Source: Gymnothorax reevesii
Taxonomy: Eukaryota; Chordata; Actinopteri; Anguilliformes; Muraenidae
Direction: 5' to 3'
DNA: 64,000 nucleotides
Assembly: GCA_029721435.1 (NCBI GenBank)
Contig: CM056581.1
Location: 68,620,712 to 68,684,711, forward strand
Shown here: positions 1 to 11,445 of the stretch, piece after piece
Layout: each line of letters starts with the position of its first letter
Numbering within the stretch: the first letter of the stretch is position 1
The notes under the pieces: model-generated
What the model saw: only the letters and a program-made list of their open reading frames with translations
Told to the model about the DNA's origin: nothing
The model's database searches: none
Program-made: the position numbers and the translations under genes

Positions 1-435
1 AAAGCACGCGGTCCCAGTTGAAGTCTCAGTACCGCTTAGCGAACTCCAGACGTTTGCGTTTATGATTGTGAGTGAGAAAAGGTTTTTTCCGAGCGTGCCT
101 CCCTAACAGCTTGTTGGCATGTAGATGGCACCTGATGGTTGTTTTGGAGACTTTGTGACCCCAAGATGCTACCATTTGGAGCAATTTTTTAACAGTGAGC
201 TTTGGAGAACTTTTTATTTCTCTTACCATCCTCCTCACTGTGCATGGTGGCAAAATAACCTTGCGTCCTGGCTTGTTTACCACTGTTCCAGTTGTTTTAA
301 ACTTCTTAATGATTTTTCTGACAATAGATATGGGCAGGTGCAGGCGAGTGACTATTTTCTTGTAGCCATTGCCTGACTTGTGAAGGTGGACCACATCTGC
401 CTTACTTGAATGGTGTGTTCCTTTGTCTTTCCCAT
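1..435 (-). pseudogene. Tc1-like transposase, N-terminal half, broken
   Basis: This encodes the DNA-binding half of a Tc1 transposase, which binds the terminal repeats before cut-and-paste excision. The start by homology with copy T4 is the ATG at 435-433. The visible helix-turn-helix stretch includes KSGNGYKKIVTRLHLP, a linker KFKTTGTVVNKPGRK and the second helix-turn-helix around KLTVKKLLQMVASWGHKVS. A one-base deletion shortly after the start, near the stretch coding for VVHLHKSG, puts the ATG out of frame with the rest. A TGA at about 26-28 replaces a tryptophan codon seen in relatives. The DDE catalytic half lies outside the window. It is a non-functional relic. Confidence 0.85.
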
Positions 436-802
436 GTTGAAGAGTGGATAAGAGAAACGGTCTCTGTGTCACGTCATATTTATACCCCAGGGAAACAGGA
501 AGTGATGAATTACTAATTAAATGTTTCGAGATACTCTGATCAACTTTGTACACTACTGTAGAAATGACAGAAATACTTCAATTACATTTATTTCCGAGGA
601 ATCATTAGGGGTGCCAATAAATGTTGAAATGGTGATTTTATGAAAAATAATTATTTCTAAGGCAGGTATTTTTTTCTCTTCAAATTCACTTGAGTTGAAG
701 GTTACATTTTTCTACAATTTTCAGTGTGAGAGTATGCTTCTGCAATAAAAAGTGAATTTATTTTCAGGCTTTTAACCAGGGGTGCCGATAATTATGGCGC
801 TG
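1..802 (-). mobile_element. Tc1-like transposon (copy T1), cut by the window edge
   Basis: Only the transposase-start end of this DNA transposon lies in the window. The terminal inverted repeat is at 780-802 and ends in GGCGCTG, followed by a TA at 803-804, the target dinucleotide used by Tc1/mariner elements. The same terminal sequence closes copy T4 at 24282, so T1 and T4 are one family. The other end lies before base 1. The element abuts the left arm of an inverted repeat exactly at 803, so it appears to have inserted into that repeat. Confidence 0.85.
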
Positions 803-1004
803 TATCTTAAATTTTGCTTCCATGCTGTTTGAGACTTCAGGAGTCACATGGGTGCACTTCGAGGTCACCGAGTGCAAATGCACAACTAAGTCAACATTGC
901 ATGCATGTTTTGGCTCATTTGCTCAAAGGAGGTGACAGGCTTCACATCTAAGCTAGATGTTTTCTGGATGTCAGTTTCACTTTTGAAATTTCACTTTTAA
1001 CCCG

Positions 1005-1485
1005 CTAACCAGTTGGCTGTCCACCTAGCTAGCTATTGCATTACAGAGTTCAATATCACTTTCGCATTGGAAGCTATGTTGCTCACTTGCTAGCTATTTC
1101 AGTAGCCTATTAGCGATAAATTGTTGACTTTTATTTCATTTTATGGGCTATGTGTAGGGTAACCACATTCATTGTAGTGAACGCTAGCTATTGACAAGCT
1201 GGCTAGCAAACTAATGCACAATTCAACATATTTTCCTAGACACCGGCAAGTCTGGAGGCCAAAGGTCAATCGTTCCCTACTCTCGCTGATAAACTTCGCT
1301 GACACTGGAATAGCGAGCTAAAAGTCTTGAAACAAATGTAACCTAAGGAGTCAGTTGAGTGCAGAGTAGTACGTTACGTGCAGGGATATTTTGTGCTGCG
1401 GCCTGCCACAGTGGGTTACAGTAATTTTATACCGCCATGGAACGCGGCTAAGCCAATCACATTTAAGGATTGGAAGCACCCATTT
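1005..1485. repeat. Loop block X'Y, duplicated near 5 kb with one part inverted
   Basis: Two blocks can be seen. Block Y (about 1290-1485) matches 5300-5497 in the same orientation and includes GGATATTTTGTGCTGCGGCC. Block X (about 1010-1290) matches 5000-5280 in the opposite orientation and includes CTAATGCACAATTCAACATA. The block is rich in TAGCTAGC-like motifs. No gene is visible in it. Confidence 0.6.
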
Positions 1486-1487
1486 TA

Positions 1488-3047
1488 CAAAACCCAAAAC
1501 CAGTGCAGTTGGCACGTTATGTAAATCGTAGATAAAAACAGAATACAATGATTTGCAAATCCTTTTCAACTTATATTGAATTGAATACACTGCAAAGACA
1601 AGATGTTTAATATTCAAACTGAGAAGCTTTATTTTTTTTTTGCAAATAATCATTAACTTAGAATTTAAAGGCTGCAACACATTGCAAAAAAGTTGGCACA
1701 GGGGCCTTTTTACCACTGTGTTACATCACCTTTCCTTTCAACGACACTCAGTAAACGTTTGGGAACTGAGGAGACCAATTTTTGAAGCTTTTCAGATGGA
1801 ACTCTTTCCCATTCTTGCTTGATGTACAGCTTAAGTTGTTCTACAGTCCAGGGTCCCTGTTGTCGTATTTTACGCTTCATAATGCGCCACACATTTTCAA
1901 TGGGAGACAGGTCTGGACTGCAGGCAGCCAGTCTAGTACCCGCACTCTTTTACTACGGAGCCATGCTGTTGTAACACGTGCATTTGCTGAAATAAGCAGG
2001 GGCGTCCATGAAAAAGACGTTGCTTGAATGAAAACATATGTTGCTCCAAAACCTGTATGTACCTTTCAGCATTAATGGTGCCTTCACATATGTGTAAGTT
2101 GCCCATGCCTTGGGCACTAATACACCCCCATACCATCACAGATTCTGGCTTTTGAACTTTGCGCCTATAACAGTTGGGATGGTTCTTCTCCTCTATGGTC
2201 CGAAGGACACAACGTCCACAGTTTGCAAAAACAATTTGAAATGTGGACTTGTCAGATCAAAGAACACTTTTCCACTTTGCATCAGTCCATCTTAGATAAG
2301 CTTGAGCCCAGCGAAGCCGGCGGCTTTCGCTTTGCATTGTAGAGTTTTAACTTGCACTTGCAGATGTAGCGACGAACTGTAGTTACTGACAGTGGTTTTC
2401 TGAAGTGTTCCTGAGCCCATGTGGTGATGTCCTTTACACACTGATGTCGGTTTTTGATGCAGTACCGCCTGAGGGATCGAAGGTCACGGGCATTCAATGT
2501 TGGTTTTCGGCCTTGTCGCTTACGTGCAGTGATTTCTCCAGATTCTCTGAACCTTTTGACGATATTACGGACCGTAGATGATGAAACCTAAATTTCTTGC
2601 AAAAGCTTGTTGAGAAATGTTGTTTTTAAACTGTTCGACAATCAGCTCATGCATTTGTACACTAAGTGGTGACCCTCGCCCCATCCTTGTTTGTGACTGA
2701 CTGAGCATTTCAGGGAAGCTGCTTTTATACCCAATCATGGCACCCACCTGTTCCCAATTAGCCCGTTCACCTGTGGGATGTTCCAAATAAGTGTTTGATG
2801 AGCATTCCTCAACTCTCTCAGTCTTTTTTGCCACTTGTGCCAGCTTTTTTGAAACACGTTGCAGGCATCAAATTCCAAATGAGCTAATATTTGCAAAAAA
2901 TTACAAAGTTTACCTGTTCGAACATTAAGTAACTTGTCTTTGCAGTGTATTCAATTGAATATAGGTTGAAAAGGACTTGCAAATCATTGTATTCTGTTTT
3001 TATTTACGATTTACACAACGTGCCAACTACACTGGTTTTGGGTTTTG
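1488..3047 (-). mobile_element. Tc1/mariner-like transposon (copy T2), complete but dead
   Basis: The element is bounded by TA at 1486-1487 and TA at 3048-3049. Its ends CAAAACCCAAAACCAGTG and the inverted CACTGGTTTTGGGTTTTG are imperfect inverted repeats, and the inverted similarity continues for well over 100 bp inwards. That is long for a Tc1-like element. It is 1560 bp. Copy T6 at 57029-58632 is the same family in the opposite orientation. The transposase lies on the minus strand and is badly broken. Confidence 0.88.
1710..2684 (-). pseudogene. Tc1-like transposase (copy T2), frameshifted
   Basis: The start is placed at ATG 2684, where the protein begins MGRGSPL as in copy T6. Pieces in order are the N-terminal helix-turn-helix (HELIVEQFKNNISQQAFARNLG), a second DNA-binding segment (NARDLRSLRRYCIKNRHQC), the central segment [25 protein letters not shown] near 2100, and the C-terminus ending GDVTQW near 1710. 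These lie in different frames with several stops. The expected catalytic stretch FQQDNAKPH is frameshifted here. Compared with T6, about 340 residues would be normal. It cannot produce an active enzyme. Confidence 0.85.
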
Positions 3048-3275
3048 TATAATAGAGAAATGACTTACAATCAAAAGTGAAATTGACATCCAGAAAACAA
3101 GAATAGAAAACATATAAGCTTGGAAGTGAAGCCTGTCACCTCCTTTGAGCAAATGAGCCAAAACATGCATGCAATGTTGACTTGTTTGTGCATTTGCACT
3201 CGGTGACCTCAAAGTGCACCCATGTGACTTCTGAAGTCTCAAACAACATGGAAGCAAAATTTAAGATACAGCTAC

Positions 3276-4312
3276 TCTAGAAAACCTCAGGAACTGTTTT
3301 TAAAAAAGGAGTCGATTTTGTTTAGGGCTCAACAGTAGGCTACTTGGCTATCGATAGGCCATATAGCGCCCTAATATTTGAACAGTGACTGCCGCCAAGT
3401 GCAATTTTGTTTTTTGTTACTAAAAGTTCATAACAGGAGATCCCAGTTATTTTCTTGTTTTGTTTGAACATTTAGGTTGTTGCCTTTCAAATGCTGTAAC
3501 TTGTTTATGAATTCACCTTCAAAGTTTTCAGAAATCGGGTCCTGAAAAGACCTCTTTTTACCCTTTTTTTGAGTCGGGACCCTTTTCGGTCCCCTATTTC
3601 TCCCAACTTTGAGGGTGTCCCACTGAAATAACAGTATAAACATATCAGACAGCTCCCAAATGAACAATACCTGCAATAAAATTTGCGAGATACCCTCAAA
3701 ATTTTGAAATAATGGGAGGCCTAATTTAAGCCATTTTTAGCCTGGAGCTTTTTGACCGCCCCCTATTGGCCAACTTTGAAGGTGTCCCAGTAAAATAACA
3801 GTATTATTGTCCTATACCCTCCACAGTCTCCATATCAAGAAACTAAGAACTAGGACACCCTCAAAGTTATGAATTAGAGGGGTGGTAACTTGTAACTTTT
3901 TTGTTACTGCCCCAGGGGGTCCAAAATAGGGGGCGCTGTAACTTTGGTTATAAGAGGTCAACCATGGAACGGTTTGGGTTTTGAAGTTTGGGTACCATAA
4001 CCATCTCACAAAAAGAATTTCAGCCCAATCCATTGGGGTCAACAATCCGGGCTGTCTGAACCTTAGAAAAATTGGTTCTTAAGAACATAATGGCAGCTCT
4101 TGAGACGGGACAGCAATCACACTACACTCCTTAATGCACAGGTAAAAACCCAATTCAGAAATTCTCAAATTATAGTAGCATGCTTTTCTTTTATCATTCT
4201 TTATGGCAATCTTTTTTTCCTGAATGCTACTTTTGACTAATATGCAACAGGCTTCCATTCCTTATAAATTCCACATAATCTTCCACAAAATTTTAAGTTT
4301 ATTGGGATATAA
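3276..4312. other. Non-coding stretch with a degenerate duplicated motif
   Basis: No gene is recognisable. A roughly 50-bp motif containing GGTGTCCCACTGAAATAACA (near 3615) recurs in altered form near 3780, which suggests decayed repeat DNA. Short open frames here have no recognisable domain. Confidence 0.5.
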
Positions 4313-4460
4313 TAAAGGAATAAGTCCCGAGAAGCAGTGGGTTACAGTGATTTTATAATGGCGGAGGGGCGTTCTAAGGCCCAACGCACAGCGGAGTAAA
4401 GCCCCTCCGCCATTGTAAAATCACTGTAACCCAGTGCTTCAAGGGGCTTATTCCTTTTAT
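4313..4460. repeat. Hairpin (MITE-like) inverted repeat, arms about 58 bp
   Basis: The left arm (4313-4370) contains GTGGGTTACAGTGATTTTAT and reads back inverted in the right arm (4401-4460), with a loop of about 30 bp. The GTGGGTTACAGTRATTTTAT motif also occurs in the repeat blocks near 1410 and 5420, so this hairpin belongs to the same family of non-autonomous repeats. No target duplication is evident to me. Confidence 0.7.
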
Positions 4461-4721
4461 AAAATGGTTACCCTACATATAGCCCATTAAATAAACACAC
4501 AAGAAAAAAAAATCGACAATTTATTGGTAATAATGCAACAATAAAATTGAGAACTTCTTCCACCAAGGAAGATAGAGTGGACAGAATGGTTGGCCAGCAC
4601 ACAGACGCTAAGACTGCTTTTTCATCTAGCGCCATTATCATGTCACATCAGGCTGTTTGGGCTCGCTAATGCAGATATACTATGAAAGCAGGCTATTTTG
4701 AATGTCTTTCAGTCTCTCGAA

Positions 4722-5100
4722 GACCCCGTTAAAAATTTTGCGTTCGTTTCGGTTTCCGAGTTTCCTTGTTCTCAACTTGCGCCATAGGCCAAATCATTAC
4801 AACCAGCAGCGAGAGTAGGAAACGATTGTCTTTTGTCCTCCACACTTGCTGGTGTCCAGGAAAATATGTTGAATTGTGCATTAGTTTGCTAGCCAGTTAG
4901 TCAACTAGCTTGACCCCGTTAATTCATTTTACGGGCACTTCGTTTTTCGAGTTTCCTTGTTCTCAACTTGCGCCGATCGGCCAAATCATTACAGCCAGCA
5001 GCGAGAGTAGGGAACGATTGATTTTTGTCCTCCACACTTGCTGGTACCCAGGAAAATATGTTGAATTGTGCATTAGTTTGCTAGCCAGCTTTTCAACTAG
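4722..5100. repeat. Tandem duplication, unit about 190 bp
   Basis: Two imperfect direct copies, starting at GACCCCGTTAA near 4722 and near 4912, both run through GTTTCCTTGTTCTCAACTTG and end near a TAGCTAG-rich stretch. The second copy continues into the block shared with 1005-1485. Confidence 0.65.
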
Positions 5101-5497
5101 CTAGCATTCACTACAATGGATGTGGTTACCCTACACATAGCGCATAAAATAAACACACAAGAAAAAGTCAACAATCTCTCTTAGGCTACTGAAAAAACAA
5201 GCAAGTTAGCAACATAGCATGCAACACAAAAGTGAAATCGAACGTTGTAATGCAATAGCTAGCTAGGTAGATAGCCATCTGGTTATCTGGTTTATAGGCT
5301 AAACTTTGCGGAGACTGAAATAGCGAGCTTACAGTCTTGAACAAACGTAACCTAACGAGTCAGCTGAGGCAGAGCAGTTCCTTGCGCAGGGATATTTTGT
5401 GCTGCGGCCTGCCACTGTGGGTTACAGTAATTTTATACCGGCATGGAACGCGGCTCAGCCAATCACATTTAAGGATGGGAAGCGCCCGTTTTATAAA
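5000..5497. repeat. Second copy of the X/Y repeat block
   Basis: This matches 1005-1485 as described there: Y (5300-5497) is direct and X (5000-5280) is inverted. It ends at a CCCGTTTTATAAA stretch, the same point at which Tc1 copy T2 inserted in the other block. No coding sequence is seen. Confidence 0.6.
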
Positions 5498-6979
5498 TTG
5501 CTATATACAAATGGAAATGATCAATGATAATGGGTCCCCAGTGAGATGCTTGGTACATAAATGATGCTCTTTCACCCGACAAGACACAAAACAAACTGGA
5601 AACAAACCCCTTTGATCTGGTCAGGAAGTGAAATACCTAATAAGCAATACCTTGAAGTAATTTACCACTTATACAACAACAGGAAGGCACCATGCATTTA
5701 CAAAACAGTTCCCCTCCACAATTATTGGCACCCATTGGTTCAGATGAGTAAAAAGGTCATTAAAAAAAAATCACCTTTTGGTGCATTAGCTTAATCTCAT
5801 GCAGAAACATTAAATTTAAGTAAATTGATTCTGAGAAAAAAACAAAAAAAAAAAATCATTTGTTAACAAAACCACGTGTCATAATTATTGACACCCCCAG
5901 AATTTACTATCTCGTCGAAAAGTAATTTTAGATACCAGTATCACGAGGCCAATAAGCATGCAATATAATTCATTCTAACTTTGACTTGTATATGCAACAT
6001 GACTACCTTCATCATAAATACTTCAACCTTGATCATTCATTCCACTGAAGGGCTGATGACAGCAGTATACTGGCTCTGCCGCTCTTGAGATGAGATTCAG
6101 CACATCGCTCTTTCTTTTGCAACCAATTTAGACAGGTGTGCCTGCCAATACTGACAGTAATGGTAGTGAGAGAAGACAGTCATTATAATTACATTAGCGT
6201 ACTCAGAACAGGATACTCTGGCCCCAGACAGTAAGACATAGACCGTTAAGATACAGTCAATGTCTAAAGGCATTTCGGCTGATACAAGTTGAAGAGAGGA
6301 TGGAACCGTCAATAATTCAACAGATGACGAGCCAAACAGAGAAAATAGCTCAAACGGATATGGGTTCATGTTGATGGAAAGGAGCTGACATTCAAGGAGT
6401 GATAAATTTCAAAGAATCGCGCCATGACCTGGCATCATATCCCACATGTGAATCTTTTTCCCTTCTCGAACATCCAGAGAGCAAACTTTGAAAAGACTGC
6501 TGAAGCATAATAGCACTCTATTCAAACTACCTATGTTACCTGATGCATTTGTTTTCCTTTTATATCAAAGGTGATATTGCGCATGAAAAACATAATAATA
6601 ATAATAATAATAACAATAATCTCAGTTGTGGAATTTTCCCCCCCTTTAATCACCAAGAATATAAAGTGTTCATTCTCACTCAGGATCACCTGTGTTGAGA
6701 CACAGGGATATGGGAGTGTGGGGCAACTGCTAACTTGCTAAAACTGTATTATTTTCTTTCTACTTTTTACCCAAATGGTACCACTCTCACATTGTTAAGA
6801 ATGCAATTACAACTTTATAATATTATCTTTGAGCCAACGTCAATTGCATATCAATTTACACTAACTGGACAATACATTAAATACATCTGTTCAACTGCTC
6901 GTTAACGCAGCGACTCCGTGCATTTCATGCTTGTAGACATGGTCAAGGTGATCTACTGAAGTTCAAATGGAGCGTCAGA
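5498..6979. other. Non-coding stretch with a Tc1 terminal remnant and an (AAT)n tract
   Basis: At 5706 a Tc1-like terminal sequence begins (CAGTTCCCCTCCACAATTAT), resembling the ends of T1 and T4, followed by about 200 bp of non-coding remnant. An (AAT)n microsatellite lies at 6592-6620. The part just before 6980 reads as the left flank of the transposase fragment that follows. No other gene is visible. Confidence 0.5.
6592..6620. repeat. (AAT)n microsatellite
   Basis: About nine trinucleotide units with one interruption near the right end. Confidence 0.9.
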
Positions 6980-7250
6980 ATGGGGAAGAAAGCTGATTTA
7001 AGTGACTTTGACCATGGCAAGGTTTTAAGTGCCAGACGGGCTGGTCTGAGTATTTCAGGAAAATCAGTCTTTTCATGAAAAACCATCTCTAGGGTTTACA
7101 GTGAATGGTATCAGAAAGAGAAAATATCCAGTGAGCGGCAGTTCTATGGGTGAAAATATCTCGTCGATGCCAGAGGTCAGAGGAGAATGGCCAGACTTTT
7201 TCGAGCTGATAAAAAGGCAACAGTAACTCAAATAACCATTTGATACAACC
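6980..7250 (+). pseudogene. Tc1-like transposase N-terminal fragment (third family)
   Basis: From ATG 6980 the translation begins MGKKADLSDFDHGKVLSARR and continues through a helix-turn-helix (AGLSISGKS, then TISRVYSEWYQKE after an in-frame TGA near 7076). A second segment reads DARGQRRMARLFRADKKATV. This is the bipartite DNA-binding domain of a fish Tc1-like transposase subfamily distinct from T1, T2 and T3. It carries at least two stops and ends near 7250, where a different repeat begins, so the catalytic domain is missing. Confidence 0.8.
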
Positions 7251-7499
7251 GAGCAGGGGCATCGCCAGCCGATTTTACCGGGGCTTCAGCCCAGAGTAAT
7301 TTGAGCACAGCTCGGGGTAGCCAAAATAGTTGTTTCGCTATTTTATTTTGTTGTGCTTTCCATCCCTCGCAGCCTGTTAAAATAAGGAATCCCAAGCACT
7401 CCCTCTGGCTCTGACGAGAAGAACCCGGGCGGGGCTTGGCTGGGCTGGGCCGAGCTGGGGGTGGGTGGAGAGTACAGGTGGAGAGCGGCGGGGGAATTT

Positions 7500-8722
7500 T
7501 TTTTTTTCCCCACTTGAATTCAGGACACCAACAGAAACTCATTTGCGAACAGCCAATCAGCGATCTTGTTCCTGACCACTGAATGAGTGTCTTGAGACAA
7601 TGAAATTTTTCTGTCTTTACGAGCCTTACACCGACGCACGGTCTCGGAACCACTGACTGCACAGTCCATACTCAGAATACTGCAATTTACATCGTAGATG
7701 CCTGCCTTGCTCTCAGCAAAACTGTTGGCCAAATGATTCGTCTAGCCTGCCATTCAGAATTATGAATTGAATGTATTTTTCAAATATCTGAAGTTGGTAA
7801 AATGAGCTGGTTACAATCACTGTACTCTAGCAATACCCAACTCGCCGCTTTTTATCCCCTGCTGCGTGTTTAGCGCGAAGCGGGGGATATAGTATTCAGC
7901 TCCGTCCGTACGTCCCGTCCCGTCAGCGCAATATCTCAAGGAGTCAACCTATTTCAATTCTTTTTGGTACCAACCTTCCTACTGGGAATGCGCAGACACC
8001 AGTCAGTTTTGGTGACCTAACGGCGGGGGATATAGTCACTTTAGTAACAAACTCTTGTTTATCCTGCCCTGAACATATCAGTAATAAACTAGTGACACCG
8101 AACAAAATCCAATGAATATAAAGTAGAAATAACCGAGATTGCGTCATCTTATTCTCAAAAATATGAATGCTCAGTAGGCCTACAGATTATTATTCATATA
8201 TATATATATATATTTTTTTTTTATTTTTTATCTAGCCTCGCTACTGAACATTATAAACATATCGGCAGGTTTGGCAAGTGCTGTTCATGAATTTTATTCG
8301 CACTTTGCTGTCAGCTGTTAATATAGGTTTTCGCGATTTAGGTGCTTTGTTTCTGTATCATAGAAACTAAATCTTAAGTAGACGGCTATACTCAGGCAGA
8401 GGGGCGTGATACAGCCTAATGATTTCATACTTTGAAAGTTTGAATAAACCTTCGTGTCCTTGAAAATGCGGTGGCCGTTTCCAAATCTGCCAATCATCTT
8501 TAATGTTCCCAGCTAGGATTGATAAAAATCATCTGTTCAGAGCATTAATATTTCTGGAATAAGCTGACGCAATCTCGCTTATTTTTATATTAGTGCAAGG
8601 CCAGTGAAGAGAGAAAAAAAATGTCACGGTCTCGAGACAATCCTTCAGAGGTCCAGCACAAGATTGCTGATTGGCTGTACGCAAATGAGTTTCTGTTGGT
8701 GTCCGGAACTCAAGTGGGGAAT
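7500..8722. repeat. Inverted repeat pair flanking about 1 kb of non-coding DNA
   Basis: Sequence at about 7505-7610 recurs inverted at about 8615-8720; a shared core is AAATGAGTTTCTGTTGGTGT (direct in the right arm). Upstream at 7255-7330 lies a GC-rich stretch with GGGGCTTCAGCCC, plus a poly-T run at 7498-7508. Between the arms there is a (TA)n tract at about 8194-8213 and a GGGGGATATAGT motif seen twice (about 7882 and 8027). I read this as terminal parts of a non-autonomous DNA transposon with insertions. The 144-residue open frame over it has no recognisable domain. Confidence 0.5.
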
Positions 8723-9026
8723 GAAAATTTTGCGAGCAGTGTCTGATCTGTGCAGTCAACTACCGCTACTGAGTGGGTCGGCGTAATGGGTTGCAGTACG
8801 TTGCTAGCAAGCAAGTAGGAAGCAGACGTGACATGGCGAGTAAAAAACAACTGAAACTCTTCGGATTTTTCAAAAGAAAGGCAAAGGGTCAGAATTAATG
8901 TTTGCAAACCGAAATTATAGCCTAGTTCGACCAACTCCATAAAGGCTGGCTATCAGTGTGGCATCATGTTGTCTCCAATCCTATCGCTAGCTGGCTAGGT
9001 AGCCATCCTTAGTAAACACGAGCAAG
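8723..9026. other. Non-coding stretch
   Basis: No recognisable gene, RNA or repeat structure beyond TAGCTAGC-type low-complexity motifs near 8990. Confidence 0.5.
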
Positions 9027-9194
9027 CAGGGATCAAAATTAACTTTTTGAAATGTGAATATGTACCAGCCACTGACACATAAAAACTGGCGAAATTCACC
9101 AGCCATTCAATAGGAAATCAGTATTTTCTGTCTGAAACCTACCAGCCAACATTAAAATTTACCAGCATTTGGCTGGCGCTAATTTTGAGCCCTG
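9027..9194. mobile_element. hAT-like MITE, 168 bp
   Basis: The ends CAGGGATCAAAATTAAC and the inverted GCTAATTTTGAGCCCTG are imperfect terminal inverted repeats. The flanking 8-mers CGAGCAAG (9019-9026) and CTAGTAAG (9195-9202) match at six of eight positions, consistent with the 8-bp target duplication of hAT elements. There is no open reading frame. The family call rests on the CAGGG terminus and the duplication length only. Confidence 0.6.
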
Positions 9195-9940
9195 CTAGTA
9201 AGCAAGCACTAATGCAAGGCATCATGATAATTCAATCAAGATCCATTAGTACCATATTCAAAGGCTTAGTTGATAGTGAAGGAGTTAGATGATCAAAGTT
9301 TTTATTGGCTCAAAACTTAAAGGGTGACTGTTGATGGGGTAAAAAGCTCATTCCAGTCATCATGTGCCCACATGGCCAACTCGGGGCCTGAAGTAGGGGG
9401 TACCAAAGGTTAATTTTGTCCTGAGGCGATATTTGGGACCCTCATGTACCCCCATCAAGGCTTTGAGTGCCCTGAGATTCTCTAAACACTCAATAGTGTA
9501 CCCATACATGATAATAAATTAGTTGAAACCCCATCAGGACAAAAACTTGCCAAGATAGAGACCCCCAAAGTGCCCCAAAAATGTATTGCTTCATTAAAAA
9601 ATCCACTTTTAAGGGGTTAATATCTCTAAAAATGGTAAACCTATGCTAGTTTTAAGTGCAGATTCTGATAGACAGGGGCAGAATACATAGATATAGCAAT
9701 TTACAGGCCTGTAGCTAGCTTAAAACAAAAGATATGAGTCTCCAAAAATGCTTGCAAATTAAGTGCGCTATTCCCGGACCCCAAAAGTGGGCCTGGCACC
9801 AAAAGTTCGAAGGGCCATAATTCAAAAACTATTTGAGCTAGGAAGCTCAAACTTCCGATTATTTCATTTGACATCATAAGGCACTAACAGAATAAAAATC
9901 AGGCAAATCGAAGAGGTGTCACTGGGGAGGTTTTGGGGAT
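9195..9940. other. Non-coding stretch, probably old repeat
   Basis: It contains short purine-rich phrases that recur with variation but no coding frame I recognise. Confidence 0.45.
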
Positions 9941-11210
9941 TTGTGTGAATTGACAAGGAATGACCCAATAAGTATTGAACACATGAAGAAAAGGAGGTGC
10001 AAAAAGGCATGGAAAGCCAAGAAACTAGCTAAAATCTGTCAGTGTTTGGAAAGCAATCCTGCCCGCTCTCAGGGCAAATTACAACAGCCGGTTAAGTCCT
10101 AACTGATGGCCTATAAAAAGATTTCTCATTACCAAGGTGTCACACAAGAAGCATCTCATGATGGGTTAAAGCAAAAAGCTTTTCCAAGACCTTCGCACCC
10201 TTACTGTTACGAAACATACAGATGGCATTGGTTACTGATGTATTTCTAAACTTCTGAATGTTCCAGTGAGCACCATTGAGGCCATAATCCGAAAGTGGAA
10301 TGAACATTATTTCACCATGAACCACCACAACCAGGTGCTCCTTGCAAGATTACAAAAAATTCTAAATAATCAGAAGAATTGTCCAAGAGCCAAGGACCAC
10401 TCGCGGGGAGCTTCAGAAAGACTTGGTTATTTCAAAGAAAACAATAAGTAATGCACTCAACCGCCATGGCCCCTATGCACACTCAATGCGCAAGAGTCCA
10501 TTGCTGAGGAAAAAGCACAGTGAAGCTCGTTTAAAGCTTGCTGCACAACATTTGGACAAGCGTAAGAAATTTTGGGAGAATATGGTCTGGTCAGATGAGA
10601 CCAAAATTGAACTCTCTGGATGTCATAGCACATGCCATGTTTGGAGGACAAACGGCACAGCACATAACCCCCAAAAACACGATACCAACAGTGAGGTTTG
10701 GAGGCGGGAACATCATAGCGTGGGGCTGTTTTCAGCATATGGTACTAGCAGACTTCATATAATTGAAGGATTGATGAATTGAGAAATATACCAAGACATA
10801 CTTAGATAAGTATCTGCTGCCATCTACCAGGATGCTGAAGATGAAGCGAGGGTGGACATTTCAGCAAGACAATGATCCCAAACACACAGCCAAGGAAACT
10901 CTCAAGTGGTTTCAGAGAGAGAAAATAAAGCTGCTAAAACGGCCCAGTCAATCACCCTACTTGAATCCAATTGAAATTCAATGGAAAGAACCAAAGATCA
11001 GAGTTCATAGAACAGGCCCCCAGAACCTTCAAGATTTGTCTAGAAGAATGGGCCAAAATCACACCTGAGCAATGCATGCGATTAGTTTCTCCATACAGGA
11101 GGCGTCTTGAGGCTGTCATTACTAACAAAAGCTTTTCTACTAAGTATTAAATAAATTTCAGCAAGCGTATTCAATACTTTTTCCCTGTGTCATTCCAATT
11201 TATTACACAT
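9941..11210 (+). mobile_element. Tc1-like transposon (copy T3), degenerate
   Basis: The ends are related by inversion: GGAATGACCCAATAAGTATT near 9957 on the left and AATACTTTTTCCCTGTGTCA near 11173 on the right. The transposase lies between them on the plus strand. The exact termini and the TA duplications are not clear, so the boundaries are approximate to about 10 bp. Confidence 0.75.
10158..11150 (+). pseudogene. Tc1-like transposase (copy T3), broken
   Basis: Pieces of the usual ~340-residue protein are spread over three frames. They are the helix-turn-helix segment VSTIEAIIRKWNEHYF, the second DNA-binding segment KKTISNALNRHGPYAHSMRK, the first catalytic aspartate in VWSDETKIEL, the second in [18 protein letters not shown], and the [11 protein letters not shown] stretch carrying the final acidic residue. 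The C-terminus ends in the family-typical STKY at 11150. Several frameshifts and stops separate the pieces, and the position normally D before LNPIE reads Y. It is inactive. Confidence 0.85.
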
Positions 11211-11445
11211 AACTTAATTTCTGGACTTACTTGTTCTGATTTCTTTGCATGTGTGGATTACTTGGGTAGTTACCGACATCTGGTGAAAATCTCATGCCAA
11301 AAGCCCCATCAGAAATATACTTACGGAGAAAAATGTAAAAATGTGTTCTATACTCTCAATTCTCAAATGAACATATGAGGTACTGATGAAGTTTAGTGAC
11401 CTGTCTCCCTGTAGGAATTGCCCCCAAACAAAGGTTCTGAGTTAC
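11211..11445. other. MAGI intron sequence 3' of the exon
   Basis: Non-coding, and directly downstream of the exon in the minus-strand sense. The first intron bases read GTAACT, an acceptable splice donor. Confidence 0.5.

Larger units (their letters stand above)
803..3275. repeat. Fold-back (inverted repeat) element interrupted by Tc1 copy T2
   Basis: About 200 bp at 803-1000 reappears inverted at about 3060-3275, including the stretch CAAATGAGCCAAAACATGCA in the right arm. The arms flank roughly 0.5 kb of unique loop plus the Tc1-like copy T2. Without T2 the structure is about 0.9 kb. Part of the loop (1005-1485) recurs near 5000-5497. I see no coding capacity apart from T2. It is best read as a non-autonomous fold-back or MITE-type transposon, family unknown. 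Confidence 0.6.

Noticed and set aside
7228..7662. 144-residue minus-strand open frame over GC-rich sequence
   Set aside because: It overlaps a transposase remnant and inverted-repeat termini, shows no domain, and is not mirrored in the second arm.
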